From assembly GCA_900318145.1 (NCBI GenBank), contig ONJM01000011.1:1-64000 (forward strand): 64,000 nucleotides of DNA. Direction: 5' to 3'. Source of the stretch: an uncultured Eubacteriales bacterium (GTDB lineage Bacteria > Bacillota > Clostridia > Christensenellales > Aristaeellaceae). The position numbers and the translations under genes were made by a program. Positions 8,183 through 16,071 of the stretch are shown here, in pieces; position 1 is the first letter of the stretch, and each line of letters begins with the position of its first letter. The notes under the pieces were generated by a model. The model made no database searches. It saw only the letters and a program-made list of their open reading frames with translations, and had not been told where the DNA came from.

Positions 8183-9970
8183 TTACTGCACAGAATTCAG
8201 CAGCGCATCGTCAATTTTCCCCCAGGCGCCGTTCCCGGTTCCCTGGCATTTTACATAGATCCCAACCGTAACCTTCGTTCCCGCTGGATGGTCGAACTCC
8301 GGAATGACGCCGGTCTTCCAGTTTTTCCATCCTGTGATCGGAATCTGCTCCGATCGTGCAGTTTCCTTGCCGTCAATTTTAACATATGCATAGATGTCCG
8401 TTTCGCCGCAGTCGCCGCCCATGATCGAAATCCGGAAAGAAAACTTCCCTTCAGGCAGATCGGTAATTATCTGTTCCGCAGTAAACTCCACACTGTCCTG
8501 AGCCGCGCTCCAGAAATGCAGGTGTTTGCGGCCTGTCAGGGAGTCAGCAGGTTTATCCTCCACATACAGCTCGCTGGCTTTTTTCAGATCTGTAACCTTC
8601 CAGCAATTTCCGCCGTCCTCAAAGCTGTAATCCAGAACATAGTTGTATGTTGTATCCGCATTTTCCTCTACCGCAGCAGATTCCTTCGATGCGTCCTGTA
8701 CCGGTTCCGGGGCTTTTCCGTTTCCTGTCCGCATAAACCGGAAAACTTTCAGGGACTCCAGCGCCTTTCCATCAGCATCGAAAAACGCCTGGTTATCTAC
8801 GGCGCTTCCGCCGTACCATTGCCCCGCGTCATCAGGATCATACGCCGCCGCATAACTGGAAGCCCAGCCGGAGCCATATTTTTCCCACATCGCCTGATTC
8901 TCTTCCCGGCTGTTTCCTCCCACAGTAATCCAGGCGCCTTCCCAATAGCAGACGCCGATCCCAGCCGGAGTACGATTCACCACCGCGTCCGTAATATCCC
9001 GGACAGAATCTGCCTGCCCTTGAGAAGAAAATGGATATCCGCTGACCTCGCTTCCTTCGCTGATCGTATTACCTGAAAAGTCCGTATCTTCCCCCGTATA
9101 GGCATAAGATGTTTCCATTACCATAACCTTTTTGCCATAGGTTTCTGAAATCTCCGTAAGGATCTCTGCGAGGTTGTCCAGTGTTCCGTGCCAAAAAGGA
9201 TAATAGGAACTTGCGAAAACATCGTATTGAATCAGTCCGTCCTTTTCGAATTGTGCCAGTCTTTCAGCATAGAATCTGTAGCTGTCCGGGTTCTCCGGAT
9301 TAGCGAAGTGCACCGCAACCATCGTTTCCGGGAACACTTCTCTCACAGCCCGGGATCCTGCGTCCATCAGCCGGGCAATGTTCTGCCAGTCGCTTTCGCC
9401 GCACATCCTGCCGTTTGTTTCATTCCCAACCTGTACCATCCCCACATCTACGCCGGCATTCTTCAGCTGCTGCATGCAGTCCCTGGTGTATTCGTACAGT
9501 GCGGTTTCCTTCTCGTCAATATCAATGCCAGCCCAGGCCCTGGGAACCATCTGTTTCCCTGGATCCGCCCAGAAATCGGAATAGTGGAAATCCGCCAGCA
9601 GCTTCATACCGCAGGCCGTTGCGCGTTTTCCGATCTCCATGGCAGTTCGGATATCGCAGTTGCCCCCGCCGAATCCGTTTCCGGCTTCATCATAGGGATT
9701 GTTCCAAATCCGGACCCGGATATAGTTGATACCATTATCCGCGAGGATCCTGAACAGATCCGTTTCCTTTCCGTCGAAGCCATAGTACTTCACGCCGCTG
9801 GCTTCCTCCGCCAGGACGCTGGAAACATCCATACCAAAGATGAAATCTTCCGGCAGGTTTTCCACTTTCTTCACATACAGGGCGGATTCCGCTGCGTTTT
9901 CCGCTCCGGCCAGAACCGGCAGGCACAGCGTCAGCGCCAGCAAGGCCAGCAGGATCATTCTTCCGTTCAT
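8183..9970 (-). CDS. Secreted endo-beta-1,4-galactanase (GH53) with C-terminal carbohydrate-binding domain
   Basis: Hydrolyses beta-1,4-galactan side chains of pectin outside the cell. The protein has 595 residues with a signal peptide at 1-23. The GH53 barrel covers about 35-410, with acid/base Glu184 in VGNETNG and nucleophile Glu286 in MVMETSYAY; FHYSDFWADPGKQ near 128 is also typical. Residues ~440-595 form a beta-sandwich like the galactan-binding modules (CBM61 type) attached to many GH53 enzymes. Its start codon overlaps the stop of the upstream membrane-protein gene (ATGA at 9967-9970) and has the site GGAGGAGGGG. The importer genes downstream on the same strand would take up the released oligosaccharides, as in the Bacillus gan system. 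Confidence 0.95.
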   Translation of the reverse strand: MNGRMILLALLALTLCLPVLAGAENAAESALYVKKVENLPEDFIFGMDVSSVLAEEASGVKYYGFDGKETDLFRILADNGINYIRVRIWNNPYDEAGNGFGGGNCDIRTAMEIGKRATACGMKLLADFHYSDFWADPGKQMVPRAWAGIDIDEKETALYEYTRDCMQQLKNAGVDVGMVQVGNETNGRMCGESDWQNIARLMDAGSRAVREVFPETMVAVHFANPENPDSYRFYAERLAQFEKDGLIQYDVFASSYYPFWHGTLDNLAEILTEISETYGKKVMVMETSYAYTGEDTDFSGNTISEGSEVSGYPFSSQGQADSVRDITDAVVNRTPAGIGVCYWEGAWITVGGNSREENQAMWEKYGSGWASSYAAAYDPDDAGQWYGGSAVDNQAFFDADGKALESLKVFRFMRTGNGKAPEPVQDASKESAAVEENADTTYNYVLDYSFEDGGNCWKVTDLKKASELYVEDKPADSLTGRKHLHFWSAAQDSVEFTAEQIITDLPEGKFSFRISIMGGDCGETDIYAYVKIDGKETARSEQIPITGWKNWKTGVIPEFDHPAGTKVTVGIYVKCQGTGNGAWGKIDDALLNSVQ

Positions 9971-10995
9971 TTGGTCCCCTCCTCCATGTTCATCAGCAGT
10001 TCCGCCGTGTGGCGGGCCTCTCCGTCCTCAAGATGCTGGGAAGCAGCCCCGAGGTACAGTCGGTATGTTTCCTTTTCCCCCTCCGCATTATATAGAAAAG
10101 TATCTCCGGCAATGGCTTCCCCGCTCTCCGGATCGTACAGGATTCCGACTTCTCCGCCTTCTGCGAACCATTCTGCATACTGTTCCCGGTCGGAATCCGG
10201 CACAATATACAAGTCCCCCGATTTCAGAATCTCCGAGCCGAACATAAAATAGGAAAACGGATGAATCTGCACCATCCGGATCGGTACTTCCAGCTTCTTC
10301 TCCAGCCGGGCCGCAAACTGCGCCTCATTCGTGATGCTGCCGTCCATATAGATTGTGATTTTATTCTTCGGATCCGTATCCGTAACCTGGTAAAACACAA
10401 AACTGCTGAAAAACACAGCTGCCAGTGCCCAGATCCCCAGAAGCGGAATCAGCTGGGCCATTTTCCGCACGCCTCCAACCCGTCCGAATGCCTGTGCGGT
10501 TCCTTCCGCCGCTGAAAGTATCTCCACGCCAGAAATATAGCTATGAACCACCTCAGCGCGGACAAGGCTTCCGTCCGGCGGAAGCCTGGAGATCCATTGC
10601 TCGTCCAGATTCAGGCGTTCCGGTTCCTCTCCGCCTGTATCCAGCAGCACTTTCCGGATCCGGATGCTCTTCGGAATCTGAACGCTTTCCCGGGTCAGCG
10701 AGATCCAGCCCTCCAGCGTCTCTGCCTCTCCGTCCAGCAGCATTTTCATGTGCCCGGCCTGCGTACGGGTTTCCTGCACACCGCAAATATAGAGGATAAT
10801 GCAGGCCCATCCGGTTACTGCTGTACAGGCATTGATTATCCAGAGCATGGTTCCTGCATTTTCCGTCCGGATCATCAGGAACAGCACAGTAAACACAACC
10901 GCGAGAAAACATAACAGGATCCGAAATGTGAGCGTCAGCCTGCGTCCCTTTCTCTGCATTGCGGACAACTCTCCATCTGTACAAAACCGTTCCAT
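9967..10995 (-). CDS. Membrane protein of unknown function, coupled to the GH53 gene
   Basis: I do not recognise the family. From the chosen ATG at 10995 it has 342 residues. Two membrane segments lie near residues 20-70, then comes a ~90-residue soluble part, a third membrane segment (IPLLGIWALAAVFFSSFVFY) and a C-terminal extracytoplasmic domain of ~140 residues. That domain contains TIYMDGSITNEAQFAARLEKK and VPDSDREQYAEWF, loosely reminiscent of a small ligand-binding fold. The longer frame to 11076 would run through the minus-strand promoter, so the internal ATG with AAAGGACGGG upstream is preferred. The stop overlaps the galactanase ATG, so the two are translationally coupled. An accessory or sensing role in galactan use is inference. 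Confidence 0.75.
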   Translation of the reverse strand: MERFCTDGELSAMQRKGRRLTLTFRILLCFLAVVFTVLFLMIRTENAGTMLWIINACTAVTGWACIILYICGVQETRTQAGHMKMLLDGEAETLEGWISLTRESVQIPKSIRIRKVLLDTGGEEPERLNLDEQWISRLPPDGSLVRAEVVHSYISGVEILSAAEGTAQAFGRVGGVRKMAQLIPLLGIWALAAVFFSSFVFYQVTDTDPKNKITIYMDGSITNEAQFAARLEKKLEVPIRMVQIHPFSYFMFGSEILKSGDLYIVPDSDREQYAEWFAEGGEVGILYDPESGEAIAGDTFLYNAEGEKETYRLYLGAASQHLEDGEARHTAELLMNMEEGTK

Positions 10996-11028
10996 CTGTG
11001 GTCCCGTCCTTTGTTTTCCTTTTTCCGC

Positions 11029-11057
11029 AATATAACATTTTTCATCTCCCTTGACAA
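11029..11057 (-). promoter_or_regulatory. Promoter of the membrane protein-GH53 operon
   Basis: On the minus strand TTGTCA (11057-11052), a 17-nt spacer and TATATT (11034-11029). The -35 hexamer occupies the same bases as the -35 of the divergent GH13 promoter, so both promoters share one recognition element. Confidence 0.7.
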
Positions 11058-11079
11058 CCTGCGCCGCATGGTTCATGAT
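11051..11079 (+). promoter_or_regulatory. Promoter of the secreted GH13 gene
   Basis: TTGACA (11051-11056), a 17-nt spacer and CATGAT (11074-11079, a weak -10). It lies back-to-back with the minus-strand promoter and uses the same bases for its -35 box. The predicted start of transcription is about 27 bases before the ATG. Confidence 0.65.
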
Positions 11080-11112
11080 ACAGAGGAAAGCAGTAGAAAG
11101 AAGGGAATATGC

Positions 11113-12666
11113 ATGAAACGGTTCGTGTTGTTTGCATTGGTGTTGGTGATGCTTTTCGGCGTATCCTCCGCAGAAGAGAAGGGACTGGATATGGAAAACA
11201 ACAGCCGGGTTTTTTATGAGATTTTCGTCGGATCTTTTTCCGATTCAAATGGAGACGGTATCGGGGATATCCGAGGAATCATCAACCGTATGGATTACCT
11301 GAACGATGGAGATCCGGCCTCAGGAAACAGCCTGGGAATCGAAGGACTCTGGCTGACCCCTGTCTTCCTTTCCCCGACTTACCACAAGTACGATGTCACG
11401 GATTATTATCAGATCGATCCGGACTTCGGCGCACTGGAAGATCTCCAGGAGCTCATCGGCCTGTGCCATGAGCGGAATATAAAGCTGATCCTGGACCTTC
11501 CACTGAATCATACCGGTAAAGAGCACGAGTGGTTTCAACGTTTCCGAAATGCGCACTTTATGAATAATGAAAGCCATGAATATTATGACTTTTATACCTG
11601 GATCCCGGCAGATGCTCCCGTCCCCGGCGGCCGTCATTTTACGAAAATGAACGGTATGGACATCTTGTATGAAAGCAACTTTTCTGATGATATGCCGGAA
11701 TTGAATTTTGACAATGAAAAAGTCCGTCAGGCAGTCCTTAAAATAGCAGAATACTGGCTGGATCTCGGCATTGACGGTTTCCGCTTTGATGCCGCCAAGT
11801 ATCCCTATTACGGAGAAAATGACAAAAATGCCGAGTTCTGGATCTGGTATATGGAAGAACTGAGAAAGATCAATCCGTCAGTTTACACGGTCGCGGAAGT
11901 CTGGGATGGGGATTCCGTTATCGACCGATACCTTCCGGCTTTCAACTGTTTCCACTTTTCCACTGCAATGGTGGATGGTTTGATTGCAGAAACTGCATTG
12001 GGTGGAAATGTAAACAAACTGGTGCAGTCAACGCAGAAATACCTGGATAGTATTCACAGTATCAATCCGGACGCTATGAACATTCCCTTTATTGCAAATC
12101 ATGACACAGACCGGGCTGCCGGTTTCCTGACCATCGCCAGTGGCTGCATGCAGATGGCCGCTAGCCTGTATATCCTTACGCCCGGTTCTCCCTTCATTTA
12201 TTATGGCGAGGAAATCGGCCTGCGGGGTTCCCGGGGCAGTTCCAACACAGACGCCAACCGGCGCTTGGCCATGTTTTGGGGAGACGGAGATACCGTACAG
12301 GATCCTGTCGGCAGCAATTATGACAAATCCAAATTCTCCTCCGTAGCCGACCGCGAAAAATCCAAAGGATCCATCCTCTGGCATTACCGGAAACTGATTG
12401 CCCTGCGGAAAACAAATCCGGAGATTTCTCGGGGCACCTATACCGCCCTTTCCTTCCCAGATTCCAAAGCTGGCGGCTTCCTGTGCGAGTTGAACGGCTC
12501 CGTCGTTGGCGTATTCCATAACACGACTGAAAGTGTTAAAAAGCTGGATCTGTCGGTAATTCCAGACGTACATTTCACCGAAATCACCTTCATCGGCATG
12601 GATGAAGCCTTCCTGGACGGAAATATCCTGACCCTCGGCGGCCAGACCAGCGCGATCCTGCGGTAA
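11113..12666 (+). CDS. Secreted alpha-glucan hydrolase, GH13 (alpha-amylase / alpha-glucosidase family)
   Basis: Acts on alpha-glucans or malto-oligosaccharides outside the membrane, 517 residues. The signal peptide MKRFVLFALVLVMLFGVSSA has no lipobox. The four GH13 regions are present: DLPLNH, GFRFDAAKYPYY with nucleophile Asp226, AEVWDGD with acid/base Glu262 and IANHDTDR with Asp331. The early YEIFVGSFSDSNGDGIGDI is typical of oligo-1,6-glucosidase/maltogenic subfamilies. The ATG at 11113 is chosen because AGAAGGG lies just upstream and the signal peptide starts there; the frame is open further upstream but would overlap the promoter. It is divergent from the galactanase operon, so a single locus handles beta-galactan and alpha-glucan. 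Exact bond specificity is not readable. Confidence 0.92.
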   Translation: MKRFVLFALVLVMLFGVSSAEEKGLDMENNSRVFYEIFVGSFSDSNGDGIGDIRGIINRMDYLNDGDPASGNSLGIEGLWLTPVFLSPTYHKYDVTDYYQIDPDFGALEDLQELIGLCHERNIKLILDLPLNHTGKEHEWFQRFRNAHFMNNESHEYYDFYTWIPADAPVPGGRHFTKMNGMDILYESNFSDDMPELNFDNEKVRQAVLKIAEYWLDLGIDGFRFDAAKYPYYGENDKNAEFWIWYMEELRKINPSVYTVAEVWDGDSVIDRYLPAFNCFHFSTAMVDGLIAETALGGNVNKLVQSTQKYLDSIHSINPDAMNIPFIANHDTDRAAGFLTIASGCMQMAASLYILTPGSPFIYYGEEIGLRGSRGSSNTDANRRLAMFWGDGDTVQDPVGSNYDKSKFSSVADREKSKGSILWHYRKLIALRKTNPEISRGTYTALSFPDSKAGGFLCELNGSVVGVFHNTTESVKKLDLSVIPDVHFTEITFIGMDEAFLDGNILTLGGQTSAILR

Positions 12667-12688
12667 ACACCGTTCTCTCCCGGATTTG

Positions 12689-12724
12689 AAAAAGGCGGCT
12701 CCTTCATCAGGATGCCGTCTTTTT
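12689..12724 (+). terminator. Rho-independent terminator after the GH13 gene
   Basis: An 11-bp stem with one G-T pair (AAAAAGGCGGC / GCCGTCTTTTT) and a 14-nt loop, ending in a run of T, starts 22 bases after the stop codon. Confidence 0.75.
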
Positions 12725-12758
12725 TCCATGCGCTTTCTTCCGGCCGCCGGCCGTTCAT

Positions 12759-13469
12759 CTACAGGTGTCCGTTCATAATGGACAGGATCAGGTTGCCGCT
12801 GTTGAACATCGGCGCCAGCGCGCTTGCGCGGATCATGTCGCTCAGTCCTTCCACCGGCACCACCGTCTGGAACAGCGGCACCAGGGCAAACAGCACAAAG
12901 CACAGCAGCGCGCCGCGCAGCAGGCCGAAAAGGCCGCCGGCCAGGGCGTTCAGCTGCTTGAGCACCGGAAAGCGGAAAATCGCCTTCAAAAGGTTCACGA
13001 TCAGGTGAAACAGCACCAGCAGCACAATAAAGGACACGACAAAACACATCACGTTCATCAGCGCCGATACGATCGTCTGCGTCACATAATTTCCGACAGT
13101 CTGCGGAATGTCCGTTCCCATGTACACCTGCTGCTCCAGGTTGTTCTGCAGCAGCTTGTCCAGCGGCGCCGGCAGGGACGCCCGGCTGAGGATGGAGGAA
13201 ATATTCTCCCCCGTCAGCCCTGCCACGTTCATGGAAGAAAGCGCGGAATCCTTCAGGCGCGTAGCTGCGTCCGCGTAGGACATCAGTGTGGTGCTCAGAG
13301 TGGTTTTTGTCCGGACCCACTCCGCCAGCTTCGGGCTCACCCAGAAACTGGCCGCCAGGGAAACCAGGCATCCCCCCATGGAAGCAACCGAGGCGATGAA
13401 TCCCCGGTACATGCCAAACAGTACGCTGACCGCGACAATTCCGAGTATAACCCAGTCGACAGGATTCAA
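12759..13469 (-). CDS. cvpA: CvpA family membrane protein
   Basis: 236 residues with a CvpA-type N-terminus (NPVDWVILGIVAVSVLFGMYRGFIASV) and four to five hydrophobic segments. The family is named for colicin V production in E. coli; its members are small membrane proteins linked to envelope homeostasis, with no defined biochemical activity. Translation starts at a TTG preceded by AGGAGGTGA, which lies inside the end of the L,D-transpeptidase gene, leaving only four bases between the genes. The two are therefore co-transcribed and probably coupled. The family call is good; the role is unknown. Confidence 0.85.
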   Translation of the reverse strand: MNPVDWVILGIVAVSVLFGMYRGFIASVASMGGCLVSLAASFWVSPKLAEWVRTKTTLSTTLMSYADAATRLKDSALSSMNVAGLTGENISSILSRASLPAPLDKLLQNNLEQQVYMGTDIPQTVGNYVTQTIVSALMNVMCFVVSFIVLLVLFHLIVNLLKAIFRFPVLKQLNALAGGLFGLLRGALLCFVLFALVPLFQTVVPVEGLSDMIRASALAPMFNSGNLILSIMNGHL

Positions 13470-13473
13470 TCGC

Positions 13474-15183
13474 TCACCTCCTTCTTTGCCTGGGGCAGTC
13501 CTTCCGCGCCTCCGTCAGGATCGGGTCGTGGTCTCCGCCCTCCGCGTACAGACTGTTGTATTCCAGCAATTCGTTCTTTTTCATAACCGGTCCGCAGGCT
13601 GGACAGGCTTTCAGCCCGGAATCCTCCGCCGACAGCTCCGCGTAGGTAACCGTCTGCGGCGATTTCGTTTCCAGCAGCGGGCAGCGGTCCGAGCAATGGT
13701 AGTAGTTGTTCTTCCGCGTGTTTGTCCAGAAGACCGTTCCATCCTGCGGAACCGGGATCTGCCTGCCCTGCCAGTCCTCCCAGATCAGGACTTTTGTGTT
13801 CTCCCGGTAGTGGTTGTAAACCCAGGCGTGATTCACCCCGTCCTGGTTTGTTTTCCGCTGCACCCGGATGCATCCGTGGCTGGCCCGGGCTCCCAGATAC
13901 GGTTCCGTGGTTGAGTAAATGATCTTCCCGTCCCTCTCCACATAGGGAATCTCGTGGAGCAGATCCCCGTCGTTGAAGCGCATTGCCCGGGGGCAGAACA
14001 TATTGTCCGAATAGAATCCGCCCACCCTGCTGATCAGCAGAAACTCTCCGGAGCGCGTTTCATTGAACGGCTGCTTCGCGTTCGCCAGTCCGGTCGAAGC
14101 CAGCAGCGTGGAAAAGAGCTTCCCCTCGCGGAACACGTACAGCCGCTGCGTCAGCTTGTCCACCACCAGCCCCATCTCCGGATCCGGGGTGATTTCCTTC
14201 AGCAGCCGGGTTTCCACATATCCCTGCACCAGCACGTTCCAGTTCAGCACCGCGGAATCGTGGAATGAGGAAGAATAGCATTCAATCTTCGACCAGGTTT
14301 CGCCACGTTCCAGCACATGCACTCCCTGGGAAGCCAGGGTCACCGTACCGACACCTTCGCTGTCCCTGTCCGGTTCTTTCCGGATCACCGTCTGGCGCAC
14401 CTGGGCCTTTTCCTTGCCGTCGTCCAGCACGGTAACCGGGGCCATCAGCGCCTGCCACACCGCTTCCTCGTCTGTAATGTCCATGGGTACGGTCCATGCG
14501 TTCAGAGCCCAGTCATCCCGGACGTCCTTTCCGAGCGGACTGAAGCGTTCCGCAGGCGCCTCCGTCGTCAGCCGGATCACCGCCGGATGGGAGGCGGTTC
14601 CGTCTTCCCGGGTCAGCACCATTTCAGCGTCATAGGTTCCGGGAGCCAGTTCCGCGGGAAAGGAAACCGCGTTTTCTCCCGCTTCCGTCCATGTGCGCAG
14701 CAGCTCCCGTTTTCCGGCAGTCACGGTCAGGATACCGGCCTCCGTCGCCCAGTAACTGAGTTTAACCTGTTTCCCGGCCGTCACCCGGTCCCGGTCTGCC
14801 GCCGGAGAAATCAGGAAAGGAATCATCCGGCTCACTTTCACAGCCGTTTCCGCCGTACGCCCGTTCATCTCCAGCCGCATCGTCCATTCCCCGGGAGGCA
14901 CCGCCAGCCCTTCCCAGGTTCCGTTCCAGTAAAAGGCGTTGTATCCCGCCGTAACCGGACGGTTCCGCACGACCCCCGACGCCGTTTCTCCCGCTTCGTT
15001 CACCAGGAGAATATCACAGAATCCGTCCTCCGGCACCGTAAAGGAAACAATCACGGATTCCCCGGGCACCACTTCGCCGCAGGAAACGTCAATGCGCATC
15101 TCCGGCTCCTCCGCCCGGGCAGCGATGCCCGCCAGGCACACTGCCGCCAGCAGCGCGGGCAGCAGTTTCCGCAGTTGTTTCAT
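13474..15183 (-). CDS. Exported L,D-transpeptidase (YkuD) with Ig-like and SH3-like N-terminal domains
   Basis: Cell-wall enzyme that forms 3-3 cross-links or attaches proteins to peptidoglycan, 569 residues. Signal peptide at 1-24 (ends AARAEE). Residues ~30-220 hold two FlgD-like Ig repeats (GYNAFYWNGTWEGLAVPPGEW). A bacterial SH3-like module follows near 270-330. The YkuD domain spans about 335-470 with the catalytic SHGCIRV motif. The C-terminal ~70 residues carry a Cys/His cluster (YYHCSDRCPLL ... LKACPACGP) resembling small metal-binding Ada or nuclease-tail modules, unusual for this family. A clear GGAGG site precedes the ATG. It is co-transcribed with cvpA. Confidence 0.9.
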   Translation of the reverse strand: MKQLRKLLPALLAAVCLAGIAARAEEPEMRIDVSCGEVVPGESVIVSFTVPEDGFCDILLVNEAGETASGVVRNRPVTAGYNAFYWNGTWEGLAVPPGEWTMRLEMNGRTAETAVKVSRMIPFLISPAADRDRVTAGKQVKLSYWATEAGILTVTAGKRELLRTWTEAGENAVSFPAELAPGTYDAEMVLTREDGTASHPAVIRLTTEAPAERFSPLGKDVRDDWALNAWTVPMDITDEEAVWQALMAPVTVLDDGKEKAQVRQTVIRKEPDRDSEGVGTVTLASQGVHVLERGETWSKIECYSSSFHDSAVLNWNVLVQGYVETRLLKEITPDPEMGLVVDKLTQRLYVFREGKLFSTLLASTGLANAKQPFNETRSGEFLLISRVGGFYSDNMFCPRAMRFNDGDLLHEIPYVERDGKIIYSTTEPYLGARASHGCIRVQRKTNQDGVNHAWVYNHYRENTKVLIWEDWQGRQIPVPQDGTVFWTNTRKNNYYHCSDRCPLLETKSPQTVTYAELSAEDSGLKACPACGPVMKKNELLEYNSLYAEGGDHDPILTEARKDCPRQRRR

Positions 15184-15198
15184 ACGATTCCTCCGATA

Positions 15199-16026
15199 TC
15201 AGTAAAGTTCCTTCAGCATACGGATTTCCCGCCCGTATCCGTCCAGCTCGTTGGGCGTTTCCAGGTAGAACGGCAGATTCCGCAGCGCTTCATGGCGCAT
15301 CACACGCAGAATGGTTTCCGTCCCCAGCGTTCCTTCGCCGATTTTTTCATGCCGGTCCTTCCGGGCGCCGGGCGGGTTTTTGCTGTCGTTGATATGCACA
15401 GCCTTCAGTTTCTCCAGGCCCACCGTCCGGTCGAAAGCGGTCAGCACCCCGTCCAGGTCATGAATAATGTCATATCCGGCGTCGCTGACGTGGCAGGTGT
15501 CCAGGCATACGCCCATTTTGCTTTTCAGCTCCACCCGGTCCAGGATTTCACGCAGCTCCTCGAAGCTTCCGCCCACCTCGCTGCCTTTCCCGGCCATGGT
15601 CTCCAGCAGAACCGTTGTATGCAGATCCTCCGTCAGGATACCGTTCAGCATCCCGGCGATCATGGTGATACCGGCCTCTGTTCCCTGTCCCACATGGGAA
15701 CCGGGATGGAAATTATAAAGATTCCCGGGCACATATTCCATCCGGCGCAGGTCGTCCGCCATGGTCCGGGCGGCAAAATCCCGGATCCCCGGATCCGCGC
15801 TGCAGCCGTTCAGGGTGTACGGCGCGTGGGCCAGAATGATCTCAATTCCGTTCTCCTTCGCGAACGTCCGGAATGCGGCAGCGTCCGCTTCGTCCACCGG
15901 TTTCGCTGTGCCTCCCCGGGGATTCCGGGTAAAGAACTGAAAAGTGTTTCCGCCGATGGAAAGGATCTCCTTTGCCATCCGCATATATCCGCCTGACGCG
16001 GACAGATGGCATCCGATCTTCAGCAT
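15199..16026 (-). CDS. nfo: Endonuclease IV (deoxyribonuclease IV)
   Basis: AP endonuclease that cuts 5' of abasic sites in base-excision repair, 275 residues, the normal length. The N-terminus [18 protein letters not shown] and the zinc-site motifs are present: [18 protein letters not shown] (Glu ligand), [13 protein letters not shown] (Asp/His ligands) and [20 protein letters not shown]. The start has GGGAGGG upstream. It lies 15 bases before the L,D-transpeptidase gene on the same strand and 45 bases after the PBP gene, so it may belong to one transcript with both. Confidence 0.96.
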   Translation of the reverse strand: MLKIGCHLSASGGYMRMAKEILSIGGNTFQFFTRNPRGGTAKPVDEADAAAFRTFAKENGIEIILAHAPYTLNGCSADPGIRDFAARTMADDLRRMEYVPGNLYNFHPGSHVGQGTEAGITMIAGMLNGILTEDLHTTVLLETMAGKGSEVGGSFEELREILDRVELKSKMGVCLDTCHVSDAGYDIIHDLDGVLTAFDRTVGLEKLKAVHINDSKNPPGARKDRHEKIGEGTLGTETILRVMRHEALRNLPFYLETPNELDGYGREIRMLKELY

Positions 16027-16071
16027 GGCTTTCCCTCCCGATTATTTTTATGGGGCCCCGGCTCCCGGCTG

